Assembly (NCBI GenBank): GCA_022563775.1
Contig: JADFMS010000035.1
Location: 1 to 15,237 of the forward strand
Origin: Fidelibacterota bacterium
GTDB lineage: Bacteria; Marinisomatota; SORT01
Direction: 5' to 3'
Length of the DNA stretch: 15,237 nt
Part shown: positions 6,822 to 14,179 of the stretch, one piece after another
How positions within the stretch are numbered: position 1 is the stretch's first letter
Layout of the letters: every line of letters starts with the position of its first letter
The notes under the pieces: model-generated
Database searches by the model: none
Told to the model about the DNA's origin: nothing
The model's input: only the letters and a program-made list of their open reading frames with translations
Position numbers and translations under genes: made by a program

Positions 6822-9224
6822 TTATAGAACATTCGTTACTTCATCGGTTTCTTCATCCGGGGATGTGATTTTATCCAATTCCTGGTCTTGAGAATCCTCA
6901 CTGAGAATCACTTTATTCGACTCCTCAAGATCATTACTGATTTCCCCGTAAGACAGTCCTTCCTTATCATCGAGATCGGTAATCTCTTCCATATCGGCCC
7001 TCCCGTTTGAAGGTGCGGCTGCCGACCCGTTTTTCTCTGACGCCATTTCGAATAAATCCCTTATTTCCAATATCATTCGAACTCTACCGTCGCCCATGAT
7101 TGTTGCGCCGGAAACTCCGCGAGTCTTTCCGAGATCTTCTCCAAGAGATTTTATTACTACCTCTTGCTGCCCAAGCATTTTATTTACCACTATACCGAGT
7201 TTATTTTCCGCGAGCCCAACCACTACTACATATAAAAAAGACTCAGGCTCTTTCTTCTTTTTGCTCGGTATGTTGAACAGTCTGTCCAACCTCACAAGAG
7301 GCAGAATGGAATTCCTGAGTTGGATAGCCTCCATCTGATTCAAATAGGAAAGATCCTTTACGTTCACCCTTGTAGTTTCTAAGACCGAACCCAGCGGAAT
7401 AACAAATATTTCCTCATTCACATCGACCAATAATCCCTGAATTATTGCAAGGGTCAGGGGAAGTTTGATCGTTATTTGAGTTCCCTTACCGAGCACCGAT
7501 GAGATGTCGATCATCCCGTTTAACTTAGTGATATTTGTTTTAACGACGTCCATTCCCACGCCACGTCCGGATATATTAGTCACTTTTTCAGCCATACTGA
7601 AACCGGGAGCAAATATCAAATTAAACGCTTCCTTTTCAGGCATTCTCTCAGCATCAGATTTGCTTATAAGTCCTTTCTCTACTCCTTTTGCTTTAAGTTT
7701 TTCAACATCGAGACCGTTACCATCGTCATCTATACCTATAATGATATTATTGCCCTCTTGTGCTGCGTAGAGCCTCACCTTACCTACTTCATCTTTGCCC
7801 TTCGCCTTTCTTTCTTCCGGTAACTCTATCCCATGATCCACCGAATTGCGTATAAGGTGCACCAGGGGATCGTTGATCTCTTCTATGAGGGATTTATCAA
7901 GTTCTGTTTCCGCACCCTCAATTGTTAAATCTATCTTTTTACCAAAATCCTTTGATAGATCGCGAACAATACGTGAAAATTTGTTGAATACTTTTCCGAT
8001 AGGTAGCATCCTTGTCTGCATCACCGCGAATTGTAGCTCCGTAGTCAGATAGCTGATGTGACCGGAAGTAGAGCTTAACTCTTCAACAAGGTCGGAGTCA
8101 CTAAAATTTCTCTCAAACCTGTTGCTGAGTTGAGTAAGTGAATTCCGCCTCAGGACCATCTCGCTTACAAGGTTCATCAACGAATCCAATCGTTCAACGT
8201 CTACCCTTATGGTGGAGTCGACGATAGCCCTCTTGGGGGTTTTTGCCGCTTCAGCCTTCTTATTATCCTTATCCGGTGCAGCCGTTTCTTCAGTTGTTCC
8301 TTTGGATTGGACACTATCCTCGTCATCCTCACGGAGAGCCATGAGACTCGAAACAAGCGGCATTATATCTCTATTTACTATATCCTTATTTTTTACATCC
8401 TCCATCAATAATTTCAGAAAATCGACAGTTTCTAAAAGGATATCCATTATATCCGTGTTTACATCGAGTACTTTTTTCCTTAGATCATTTAGTACATCTT
8501 CAGCATGATGACCCAGCTTGGTAATGAGCTCCAATCCAAGGAAAGATGACGTACCCTTTATGGTATGAAGACCTCTGAATATTGAATTTAGAATCTCATC
8601 GTCGTCCGGAGTGTTTTCAAGCTGTATTAGGTCCTGATCAAGCGTTTCTAAAATCTCATCAGTTTCGATACTAAAACTTTCAACCAACTCCTCCATGTCT
8701 TCGCCGAACAAATCGACTTCAAATTCCGATTGTTCCTGATCGGCTTCGGCCGCAAGTCGAGCAGCTTTTCCATCGATGTCTGACTCTGCTTTGCCGCTTT
8801 CAAGTTCATCATTTTTAGTTCCCGAGTCCGATTTCATTCTATCGTAAATCTCGGCTAATGAGTCGATGATCGAAATATCGATGGAGGAAGCATCTTCACT
8901 CTTATCCAACGCATCTGCTATCTTATTCAGTACGTCTAATCCCGATAACAGCGGATCGGTGATACCCGAATCTATCGTTGCTTCGCCTTTCCGAATTTTA
9001 TTCAGGATATCTTCCATATGATGAGCAACTGTCTGAAGATTTTCATTCCCCACCATTCCTGCGCCGCCCTTTATGGTATGTACGGCTCGGAATATCTCGT
9101 TTATAAGTTCTGTATCTTCCGGATTCGATTCCAGGCTCACAAAATCATTTTCTAATTTTTCAAGCAGCTCTTTCGTCTCAATAAGAAACTCTTTTAACAT
9201 TTCTTCTTCCAACGAACCCTTCAT
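6822..9224 (-). CDS. cheA: Chemotaxis histidine kinase CheA with two HPt domains
   Basis: 800-residue receptor-coupled kinase. Domains in order: HPt-1 with H49 (AVHTIKGGAGM), an acidic linker, HPt-2 with H220 (GLHTIKGTSSF), a charged linker (300-335), the dimerization domain (336-400), the ATPase domain with N box HLIRNSVDHGIE (456-467), G1 DDDGNGLD (499-506) and G2 ISGRGVGMDVV (551-561), then the CheW-like domain (about 590-730) that docks CheW and receptors. An acidic, low-complexity tail of about 70 residues follows (730-800). No P2 CheY-docking domain can be recognised; the second HPt sits in its place. GGAG lies about 12 bases before the ATG, a long spacing; in-frame TTG (residue 5) or ATG (residue 9) are alternatives. 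Confidence 0.94.
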   Translation of the reverse strand: MKGSLEEEMLKEFLIETKELLEKLENDFVSLESNPEDTELINEIFRAVHTIKGGAGMVGNENLQTVAHHMEDILNKIRKGEATIDSGITDPLLSGLDVLNKIADALDKSEDASSIDISIIDSLAEIYDRMKSDSGTKNDELESGKAESDIDGKAARLAAEADQEQSEFEVDLFGEDMEELVESFSIETDEILETLDQDLIQLENTPDDDEILNSIFRGLHTIKGTSSFLGLELITKLGHHAEDVLNDLRKKVLDVNTDIMDILLETVDFLKLLMEDVKNKDIVNRDIMPLVSSLMALREDDEDSVQSKGTTEETAAPDKDNKKAEAAKTPKRAIVDSTIRVDVERLDSLMNLVSEMVLRRNSLTQLSNRFERNFSDSDLVEELSSTSGHISYLTTELQFAVMQTRMLPIGKVFNKFSRIVRDLSKDFGKKIDLTIEGAETELDKSLIEEINDPLVHLIRNSVDHGIELPEERKAKGKDEVGKVRLYAAQEGNNIIIGIDDDGNGLDVEKLKAKGVEKGLISKSDAERMPEKEAFNLIFAPGFSMAEKVTNISGRGVGMDVVKTNITKLNGMIDISSVLGKGTQITIKLPLTLAIIQGLLVDVNEEIFVIPLGSVLETTRVNVKDLSYLNQMEAIQLRNSILPLVRLDRLFNIPSKKKKEPESFLYVVVVGLAENKLGIVVNKMLGQQEVVIKSLGEDLGKTRGVSGATIMGDGRVRMILEIRDLFEMASEKNGSAAAPSNGRADMEEITDLDDKEGLSYGEISNDLEESNKVILSEDSQDQELDKITSPDEETDEVTNVL

Positions 9225-9243
9225 AAACTTATTTCTCTCCTCC

Positions 9244-9612
9244 CTACTCGCTTAAAAACTTTGACACTTCGTATTGAAGTTTTTTTGCATCAAACGGCTT
9301 AACCATGTATGAATTTGCTCCCACAGAGAAACCCTTGGAACGGTCTTCTTCACCGGATTCCGAAGAAAGTATGATTATAGGTACTTCTTCATAATCTTTT
9401 ATTTCTCTTATAGATGAGATGAGCTCGTAACCGTCAAGATGCGGCATGTTTAAATCTGTTATGACCAGATCAAACCTTTCTGTGCTTAGCTTCTCTAAGG
9501 CGTCGATTCCATCAGATGCAGCCACCACTTCAATTCCCATAGACTTCAATGCAAAGCTCACGAACTTTCTAACCGTCGATGAATCATCAGCTATGAGTGC
9601 TATTTTGTTCAT
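9244..9612 (-). CDS. cheY: Second CheY-like single-domain response regulator
   Basis: 122-residue receiver domain with D9/D10 (IADDSSTVRKF), phosphoacceptor D53 (ITDLNMPHLDG), S83/S84 (IILSSES) and K105 (MVKPFDAKKL). It lies between cheR and cheA, 19 bp before the kinase. It has DLNMP and a serine where the cheZ-linked CheY has DWNMP and threonine. It may therefore act as a phosphate sink, or as an adaptation regulator of the kind found beside HEAT and HDOD genes, rather than as the motor-binding protein. That division of labour is inference. GGAG stands five bases before the ATG. Confidence 0.88.
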   Translation of the reverse strand: MNKIALIADDSSTVRKFVSFALKSMGIEVVAASDGIDALEKLSTERFDLVITDLNMPHLDGYELISSIREIKDYEEVPIIILSSESGEEDRSKGFSVGANSYMVKPFDAKKLQYEVSKFLSE

Positions 9613-9646
9613 TTTATCTCCAATTTTGTGTCACTTATTCGCATAT

Positions 9647-10513
9647 TTACTCTTTTCGGTAAGCCAGCGCTTTTTCGAAATGAACCAGTTTAAAGGCGTC
9701 TGTAATTCCATGCAGCGATTCAGAATGGCCGATAAACAAATATCCCCGGGGATTTAACAAATCGTAAAATTTCCTTATAACCTTCTTCTTCGCTTCTATG
9801 TCAAAGTATATCAAGACATTTCTGCAAAATATAACGTCGAATTTGCTGCTCAATGGATAAGAGTGAACTTCCGAAAGGTTAATTATCTTATGTGATACCG
9901 GTCTGCGAACTTCGTCCTTCACCTGCTGTTCGTTATCGATCTGAGTGAAAAAATTTACCAATTGCGAGTTTGTAAGATTTCTTGTTGCATACTTTCCATA
10001 TACTCCCTTTTTTGCCTTGTCGAGGATATCCCGGGAAATATCCGAGGCAAGTATTTCATAGGGCACTTTTTTTCCGAGAGCCGCTTCTTCCATAAAAATA
10101 ATTGAAAGTGTATACGGCTCCTCCCCTGAGGAACATCCGGCAGACCATATTTTTGCCCTTTCTATAAATTTTCCTGACAGCTTCTCCATCAGATTGGGTA
10201 CAATAATATTTCTAAATGCCTTTAATTGGGGTTCGTTCCTGAAGAAGTATGTCTCGTTTGTGGTAATCGCATCAAAGAGATTGCTCAGCTCTTCTAACCG
10301 ATTTGTACCGTACCTGATCAAGTACATGTATTCTTCATAATCGTTTAAGTCTAACTCCTTAACCCGCTTCGCTACTCTGTTCTCAAGCAGATATTTTTTA
10401 TGATCGGCAAAAAACATCCCGCTTTTTTCATATATATGATCTCGTAGTTCGCGAAACAGCCTATCATTAAGCGATTTTACGTTCTGATCGGTAGCAGATG
10501 CGGAAGTTTCCAT
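9647..10513 (-). CDS. cheR: Chemoreceptor glutamate methyltransferase CheR
   Basis: 288 residues from the ATG at 10513, chosen because GGAGG stands six bases upstream and only one base separates it from the HDOD stop. A longer frame opening at 10564 would run 50 bp into that gene without a ribosome-binding site. The N-terminal helical domain (1-85) is followed by the SAM-dependent methyltransferase fold: TNETYFFR (85-92), the SAM motif AGCSSGEEPYT (125-135), D158 (ASDISRDILDKA), and CRNVLIYFD (230-238). It methylates receptor glutamates with S-adenosylmethionine, opposing CheB. No C-terminal receptor-tethering or TPR extension is present. Confidence 0.93.
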   Translation of the reverse strand: METSASATDQNVKSLNDRLFRELRDHIYEKSGMFFADHKKYLLENRVAKRVKELDLNDYEEYMYLIRYGTNRLEELSNLFDAITTNETYFFRNEPQLKAFRNIIVPNLMEKLSGKFIERAKIWSAGCSSGEEPYTLSIIFMEEAALGKKVPYEILASDISRDILDKAKKGVYGKYATRNLTNSQLVNFFTQIDNEQQVKDEVRRPVSHKIINLSEVHSYPLSSKFDVIFCRNVLIYFDIEAKKKVIRKFYDLLNPRGYLFIGHSESLHGITDAFKLVHFEKALAYRKE

Positions 10514-10514
10514 T

Positions 10515-11423
10515 CTATACCTCCGCTTTTTGCTTGAAGGATCCCACCATTGAAAGAAATTCAAATGATTTAATAACTTCTGTTTCCAATTCGAATGTAA
10601 ACCGCTCCAAATCTATATCATTCAATTGGGGACGTTCTTCTACGATAATTTTCCACGGTTCACTTGTTTCCAGAGTAGTCTCAGTCAGTAAACTTCCAAA
10701 ATTCACTCCCTCAATTTTACAAAACAGGTTGGCAAGACTTATTACTGCGACCAATATTTTGGACTCTTGAGCCTTCTCCGGTTCGTGATGAAATCTAATA
10801 GCCTCGACAAGATTGGGCGGTAGGTTCCATTTTTCTGCCATCCACGCCCCGACTTCTGCGTGACTTACTCCTACTTCCATTTTTTCTGCTTGATGAAGTG
10901 GAATCTTATCCTCATTTGACCTCTTCCATGCAGAGGCAAATTCCTCGGTTAGGAATTGATCGAATGCTATTTTTCCCATGTCGTGTAGCAGACCCGCTGT
11001 AAACTCTTCGCCCTCCATCGGAATAGACAGTTTTGTGCAAATACTTCGTGCGATCTGACCTGTGCATACCGAATGCCGCCAAAATAACCTCTTATCAAAA
11101 AGTGTAGAGTGGTTTACATTTTCGAAAGTCTTGAATACTGAGAGTCCGATCACAATATTTCTGATTTCCCTTATTCCCAGCATTACAAGAGCCAACTGAA
11201 GTGATGAAATACTCTGATGTAATCCGTAAAATGCGGAATTGACAAATTTCAACACTTTCGCCGCAAGCGAAGGGTCCTGACCGATCACGTTACTTATTTC
11301 TCGCATTGATACAGAACTATTATTTACGAGTTTTACAACTTCAGTCGCAGTTTCCGGGAACGTCGGCAGCTGTCCAATCGACTCGATTCTTTCCCTGATT
11401 TCTTTATTCAGATAACCATCCAT
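10515..11423 (-). CDS. HDOD domain protein
   Basis: 302 residues. The N-terminal HDOD core (about 10-200) has IGQLPTFPETATEVVKLV and IGQDPSLAAKVLKFVNSAFYG (helical section), then the HD-like part with H117, HD at 147-148 (GLLHDMGK), H188 (GVSHAEVGAWMAEKWNLP) and HH at 212-213. HDOD proteins are often enzymatically silent signalling modules; here the histidine/aspartate set looks unusually complete, so metal binding is possible. The C-terminal 80 residues are a helical tail of unknown role. Its ATG overlaps the HEAT gene stop by one base (TAATG), with GGAG just upstream, and one base separates its stop from cheR. It clearly belongs to the chemotaxis operon; its molecular role is not known. Confidence 0.88.
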   Translation of the reverse strand: MDGYLNKEIRERIESIGQLPTFPETATEVVKLVNNSSVSMREISNVIGQDPSLAAKVLKFVNSAFYGLHQSISSLQLALVMLGIREIRNIVIGLSVFKTFENVNHSTLFDKRLFWRHSVCTGQIARSICTKLSIPMEGEEFTAGLLHDMGKIAFDQFLTEEFASAWKRSNEDKIPLHQAEKMEVGVSHAEVGAWMAEKWNLPPNLVEAIRFHHEPEKAQESKILVAVISLANLFCKIEGVNFGSLLTETTLETSEPWKIIVEERPQLNDIDLERFTFELETEVIKSFEFLSMVGSFKQKAEV

Positions 11424-12763
11424 TATTCTCCACTCCCAATTATTTCGGACAAGGTTTCGCGGACTCCTTCATCAGTGAGTAAATTGGAGCTTTGCAAAGA
11501 TTGCAGCTCATCTATCGCTCCGAGTGAGTAGAGCGCTTTTATAATAGCTATTTGGCGTAATGGATTCTTTGTCTCAATTTTCGGTAAGAGTAATTCGGCG
11601 TTCTCCTTGCTGCCTATCATCCCAACCGCTTCAGTAGCCCGATATGATACCCAATCATCTTCGTCGTCAAGCAACTTTATTAGATTACTCACCGAATTAT
11701 GGTCTTTCCGGGATGACAACGTTCTTATCGCCGCCATTTTTACCTTCGGATTTTGATCCGTTAATGCGTTATATAATATTGTTGGTGCGTCTTTATTCTG
11801 TGAATCCGCAAGAGCCTCCAATACTAATGCCTTCAAATCATCGCTAAGCTTCGGATATGATTTAGAGAGTCTACCGTTATTTTCTTGTACGGCTAAACTA
11901 ACTACATACCCCTCTGCGAACTCTGCCACTTCCCTGTCACTCCGTACTGCATCATTAAAATCTTCAATGTGTGCGTCCGAAAGGAGATCAATTTCAATCT
12001 TTCCGTTTGTACGGTTGATGATTTTAATCAGGGAAGCCATGCCGACACTTTTTATATATCCCTCACTCCTGTCAATGAGCTCCTCCAGCGTTTCCAAATC
12101 GGAAACAGCTCCAATTGAGCCATACGCTTCCACCACAGCGAATACAACGATGGGATCATCATCCTCTAATCCGTCGCGGATAACCCTTACCGCATCAGGA
12201 TTTTCCATTTTACCTAATGTCTCCGCCACCGATGCTCTTATTTTTGGAAATTTTCGAAAAGCTGCTGCTAATTCGTCTAACGTTTCATCACCACCTATTT
12301 TACCTAAAGCTTCGACAGCGGAGAATCCGACATTCGGATCCTCGTCACCTATCGTTTTCACAAGCGATGTGATAGCTGCCGTGGATCCGATTTCGCCAAG
12401 TACATCCGCAGCAAATTTCCGTACGTCGTGATCCTGATCGGATAAAGAGGGGATTACATACTCTAACACCGGCTCTCCCATTTCAGTAAGTAGAAGCATC
12501 GCCTGGTTGCGCACCTCAATCCTCGGATTCCTAAAATTTTCAACAAGCTTTTGAGCGCCGCGTTGATTTCCCCTCCTCAATAAAGCATCTCCGGCAGCCT
12601 CACGGACTCCTTTATTCTCATCTAACAGCAAACCGAGCAGCATATCCTCAGCTTCCGGCTCATCTATGAAGACAATATCATTAGCCGCTTCTCTCCTGAC
12701 TCCTGCTTCATCATTAACCATTTTTTCTTTGATAATTTCTATAGTATCGGAATTACTCATCAT
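11423..12763 (-). CDS. HEAT-repeat (PBS-lyase type) scaffold protein
   Basis: 446 residues from the ATG at 12763, chosen because GGAG lies six bases upstream; an open frame reaches back to 12805 but without such a site, and deep inside the previous gene. About seven N-terminal and three or four C-terminal HEAT/armadillo-like repeats of some 31 residues are visible, each ending in patterns such as VRREAAND, VREAAGDAL, VRKFAADVLGEIG, VGFSAVEALGKIGG and VSYRATEAVGMIG. The middle (about 230-310) is less regular. Such proteins are protein-binding scaffolds. HEAT proteins occur beside che genes in some Deltaproteobacteria and other phyla, but a precise function there is not established to my knowledge. 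The stop overlaps the HDOD start. Confidence 0.88.
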   Translation of the reverse strand: MMSNSDTIEIIKEKMVNDEAGVRREAANDIVFIDEPEAEDMLLGLLLDENKGVREAAGDALLRRGNQRGAQKLVENFRNPRIEVRNQAMLLLTEMGEPVLEYVIPSLSDQDHDVRKFAADVLGEIGSTAAITSLVKTIGDEDPNVGFSAVEALGKIGGDETLDELAAAFRKFPKIRASVAETLGKMENPDAVRVIRDGLEDDDPIVVFAVVEAYGSIGAVSDLETLEELIDRSEGYIKSVGMASLIKIINRTNGKIEIDLLSDAHIEDFNDAVRSDREVAEFAEGYVVSLAVQENNGRLSKSYPKLSDDLKALVLEALADSQNKDAPTILYNALTDQNPKVKMAAIRTLSSRKDHNSVSNLIKLLDDEDDWVSYRATEAVGMIGSKENAELLLPKIETKNPLRQIAIIKALYSLGAIDELQSLQSSNLLTDEGVRETLSEIIGSGE

Positions 12764-12980
12764 ACTTTTCTCCAATCTCCTCGTTTTTTTGAAACAAGGA
12801 ATCAAGCCTGTATTTTGAGAATCGCCATTGACCGCCTATTTTCACGGCTGGAATACTACCGGATTTAGCCAGTTTGTATAATGTTCTCTTTTTTATTCCG
12901 AGATATTCTTCAGCTTCTTCAATGGAAAAAATCTCTTTCTCAACCGGTGAAATATCTTTGGATCTCATTTCATTATTCAT
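12753..12980 (-). CDS. Excisionase-type helix-turn-helix DNA-binding protein (HTH_17)
   Basis: 75-residue small protein. Residues 18-64 form the MerR/excisionase-like winged helix: FSIEEAEEYLGIKKRTLYKL, then GSIPAVKIGGQWRFSKYRLDSLF. This fold binds DNA; in phage and transposon contexts it is Xis, but no integrase or attachment site is present here. It heads the chemotaxis operon and overlaps the HEAT gene by 11 bp, so it is co-expressed with it. It could be a local regulator of the operon, or a DNA anchor for the HEAT protein; both are guesses. GGAAAAGA precedes the ATG; another ATG at residue 5 is a possible alternative start. Confidence 0.85.
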   Translation of the reverse strand: MNNEMRSKDISPVEKEIFSIEEAEEYLGIKKRTLYKLAKSGSIPAVKIGGQWRFSKYRLDSLFQKNEEIGEKYDE

Positions 12981-13000
12981 TCTTTTCCGTCTTTGTTAAT

Positions 13001-13006
13001 ATTGTA
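13001..13006 (-). promoter_or_regulatory. Possible -10 element upstream of the chemotaxis operon
   Basis: TACAAT (5/6 match to TATAAT) reads on the minus strand in the 68-bp gap before the HTH gene, about 21 bp before its ATG. The expected -35 position holds GTACGA, a poor match, and no sigma-28 or sigma-54 pattern is seen in this gap. The operon may instead be transcribed through from upstream promoters near 14300-14180. Confidence 0.25.
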
Positions 13007-13031
13007 AGTGACTAATAAATACTTCGTACCG

Positions 13032-13052
13032 AAAAATGATAATTTCTATCAT
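13032..13052 (-). terminator. Weak AT-rich hairpin with T tract at the end of the cyanophycin-synthetase-N-like gene
   Basis: On the minus strand ATGATA (13052-13047) pairs with TATCAT (13041-13036) around GAAAT, followed by a run of T. The stem is only six pairs, nearly all A-T, and overlaps the stop codon of the gene. It is unlikely to stop polymerase fully, so partial read-through into the chemotaxis operon is plausible. Confidence 0.3.
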
Positions 13053-13684
13053 GCAATTCCCGAACAACTATAAAAAAACGAAAGTGACTTTAGCGTATTT
13101 ATTGCGAGCTCTGTTTGAGTCTTAGGCCACCCCAACTGCGAGCCGAATTTTTTTTCCGTTATATCATTTATTGAGGCAGGATATATGAATGTCGCCATAT
13201 CAATTAAATAGCTCCAAAGCGGGCTTCTGTCTCCGTGAATCAATACATCTTCCATTAGATTCTTTGCCGCCATAACGGCAAACTCTCCCAGCTGAGGATC
13301 TTCACACTCGATGAAAATATTGTACACATTTGTATTATAATTCGACATGCAGGTCAATCCACTTTCATCTTTCACTTTCGAAATCTTGTACATCAGCCCG
13401 AGAATGAGGTGCTCCATGATATAAGGCAGATCAGATAGATTTCTATCAAATGAATGATCAAATTTTGTTACAGCAGCATACTTCGAAAATATACAATCTT
13501 GCTCTTTGCATTCCTGTAACAAATCATTGGCTGAGGAGACAATATTCGGAATATTTGATCTCCATACGGATAGTCTCGAGTCCAGGCGCATAACAATTCT
13601 CAATTTGTTCTTTTTCTCAGTGAACATCGGAGAGAGAAAATCGATTTCATCGAAATTACCGTATTCTATTTTTTCAATATTCAT
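13049..13684 (-). CDS. Stand-alone cyanophycin-synthetase N-terminal-domain-like protein
   Basis: 211 residues. The similarity, from memory of the family, is to the N domain that precedes the ATP-grasp part of cyanophycin synthetase CphA (Pfam Cyanophycin_syn type). KLRIVMRLDSRLSVWRSNIP (27-46) matches the KLIVMRLDLEEL...IPGF stretch, IMEHLILGLMYKI (89-101) matches HIVEHVALELQ, and VYNIFIECEDPQLGEFAVMA (120-139) matches the IYQVVIEY...GRYAARAA stretch. In CphA this domain binds the growing Asp-Arg polymer and has no catalysis of its own. No ATP-grasp or Mur-ligase part follows; the last 50 residues are unrelated to anything I recognise. The first methionine fits the family start, but no good Shine-Dalgarno is present and a hairpin lies at 13713-13695. 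It sits alone between a 169-bp leader and the chemotaxis operon. Function unknown. Confidence 0.6.
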   Translation of the reverse strand: MNIEKIEYGNFDEIDFLSPMFTEKKNKLRIVMRLDSRLSVWRSNIPNIVSSANDLLQECKEQDCIFSKYAAVTKFDHSFDRNLSDLPYIMEHLILGLMYKISKVKDESGLTCMSNYNTNVYNIFIECEDPQLGEFAVMAAKNLMEDVLIHGDRSPLWSYLIDMATFIYPASINDITEKKFGSQLGWPKTQTELAINTLKSLSFFYSCSGIA

Positions 13685-13853
13685 TCTTGATATGTTCTCA
13701 TACTAAATGAGAAATAATTACCCTTGATCTTGAGGTGAAGGAAATTTTATCCTCACTAACACAACCTCAGGTACAGGTGAGCATCGCACATTACGTTAAA
13801 GGTGAAAGCTGCGGCGCATACCTGTTTCCCTCAATAACCTAAAGTCGGCGAAA
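13685..13853 (-). other. Non-coding leader with several inverted repeats
   Basis: No plausible gene on either strand. On the minus strand there are three local structures. CAGGTA and ACAGGT overlap (13825-13819) and can pair either with TACCTG (13773-13768) or with ACCTGT (13778-13773), the two choices excluding each other. GTGAGGA/TCCTTCAC forms a bulged 7-bp hairpin (13756-13735). TTCTCAT/ATGAGAA forms a 7-bp hairpin with a 5-base loop (13713-13695). Together these suggest a structured 5' leader or 3' UTR, but the sequence fits no riboswitch consensus I know. Confidence 0.35.
13695..13713 (-). promoter_or_regulatory. Hairpin just before the cyanophycin-synthetase-N-like gene
   Basis: A perfect 7-bp inverted repeat TTCTCAT / ATGAGAA with loop TTAGT ends 10 bp before the ATG at 13684. 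Its 3' arm contains GAG, the only Shine-Dalgarno-like bases near this start. Folding would hide the site, so translation may be controlled here; alternatively the dyad may be a protein-binding operator. Confidence 0.4.
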
Positions 13854-14024
13854 CTATTCCTCGTTAACTATGTCCGAAATTTCCTTAACAGCATCCATCA
13901 TTGTTTCAGTTACCTGCAGAATGTCTTCTAAGGTTGCGTTCATTTTAACCATAGAATCTTCGTCAAAGTCAGCATTTTTTTGGTAAAATCCTGCGAGATA
14001 GTTGCTATTTAAAGTTTGTTGCAT
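13854..14024 (-). CDS. Small acidic helical protein, 56 residues, unknown
   Basis: An open frame runs from ATG (14024) to TAG (13854) with AAGGAG ten bases upstream and a second GAG closer in. The product begins MQQTLNSNYLAGFYQKNADF, continues with an acidic turn DEDSM and a long amphipathic helix (VKMNATLEDILQ, then VTETMMDAVKEI) and ends SDIVNEE. There is no membrane span, cysteine or known domain. Its start is 17 bp after the stop of a tiny membrane-peptide frame, and both lie downstream of a sigma-54 promoter, which supports it being a real gene. The heptad-like helix suggests a binding partner. I do not recognise the family. Confidence 0.6.
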   Translation of the reverse strand: MQQTLNSNYLAGFYQKNADFDEDSMVKMNATLEDILQVTETMMDAVKEISDIVNEE

Positions 14025-14041
14025 ATTCTCAATTCTCCTTT

Positions 14042-14137
14042 TTACCTGATTGCAACCTGATATACCAGGTACGAAATCATGAACAGCCAGAGAGAAAATT
14101 GACTCACCATCCTGATTTTGATCATTTCCAATTTCAA
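14042..14137 (-). CDS. Tiny single-span membrane peptide, 31 residues, unknown
   Basis: From TTG (14137), preceded by GGAGG at an ideal eight bases, the frame reads MKLEMIKIRMVSQ, then a hydrophobic span SLWLFMISYLVYQVAI and a final R before TAA. A GTG at 14152 would give 36 residues but has a poorer ribosome-binding site. It begins about 30 bp after the predicted sigma-54 transcription start and ends 17 bp before the 56-residue gene. The basic N-terminus followed by one hydrophobic helix fits an inner-membrane peptide. Its shortness makes the call uncertain. Confidence 0.45.
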   Translation of the reverse strand: MKLEMIKIRMVSQFSLWLFMISYLVYQVAIR

Positions 14138-14179
14138 TTCTCTGTCCTCCACGCTGTTGTCAATCTCTTTATAGCCAGT

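Noticed and set aside
8209..8508. Plus-strand open frame within cheA
   Set aside because: Lies opposite the HPt-2 to dimerization region of cheA, is serine-rich and has no domain; a coding shadow.
10514..10564. Upstream extension of cheR into the HDOD gene
   Set aside because: No ribosome-binding site, extra residues unlike CheR, and a perfect GGAGG stands before the ATG at 10513.
11967..12431. Plus-strand open frame of 154 codons, rich in Ser/Ala
   Set aside because: It is the shadow of the HEAT-repeat gene; the serine-rich composition is the antisense reading of repeated helical codons.
12753..12980. Excisionase-like gene as a sign of an integrated element
   Set aside because: No integrase, attachment repeats or phage genes are near, and it is translationally joined to the HEAT gene of the chemotaxis operon.
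13735..13853. Possible c-di-GMP (GEMM), cobalamin or TPP riboswitch
   Set aside because: Compared by eye with remembered consensus cores of these classes; the conserved core bases are missing. Only unclassified inverted repeats remain.
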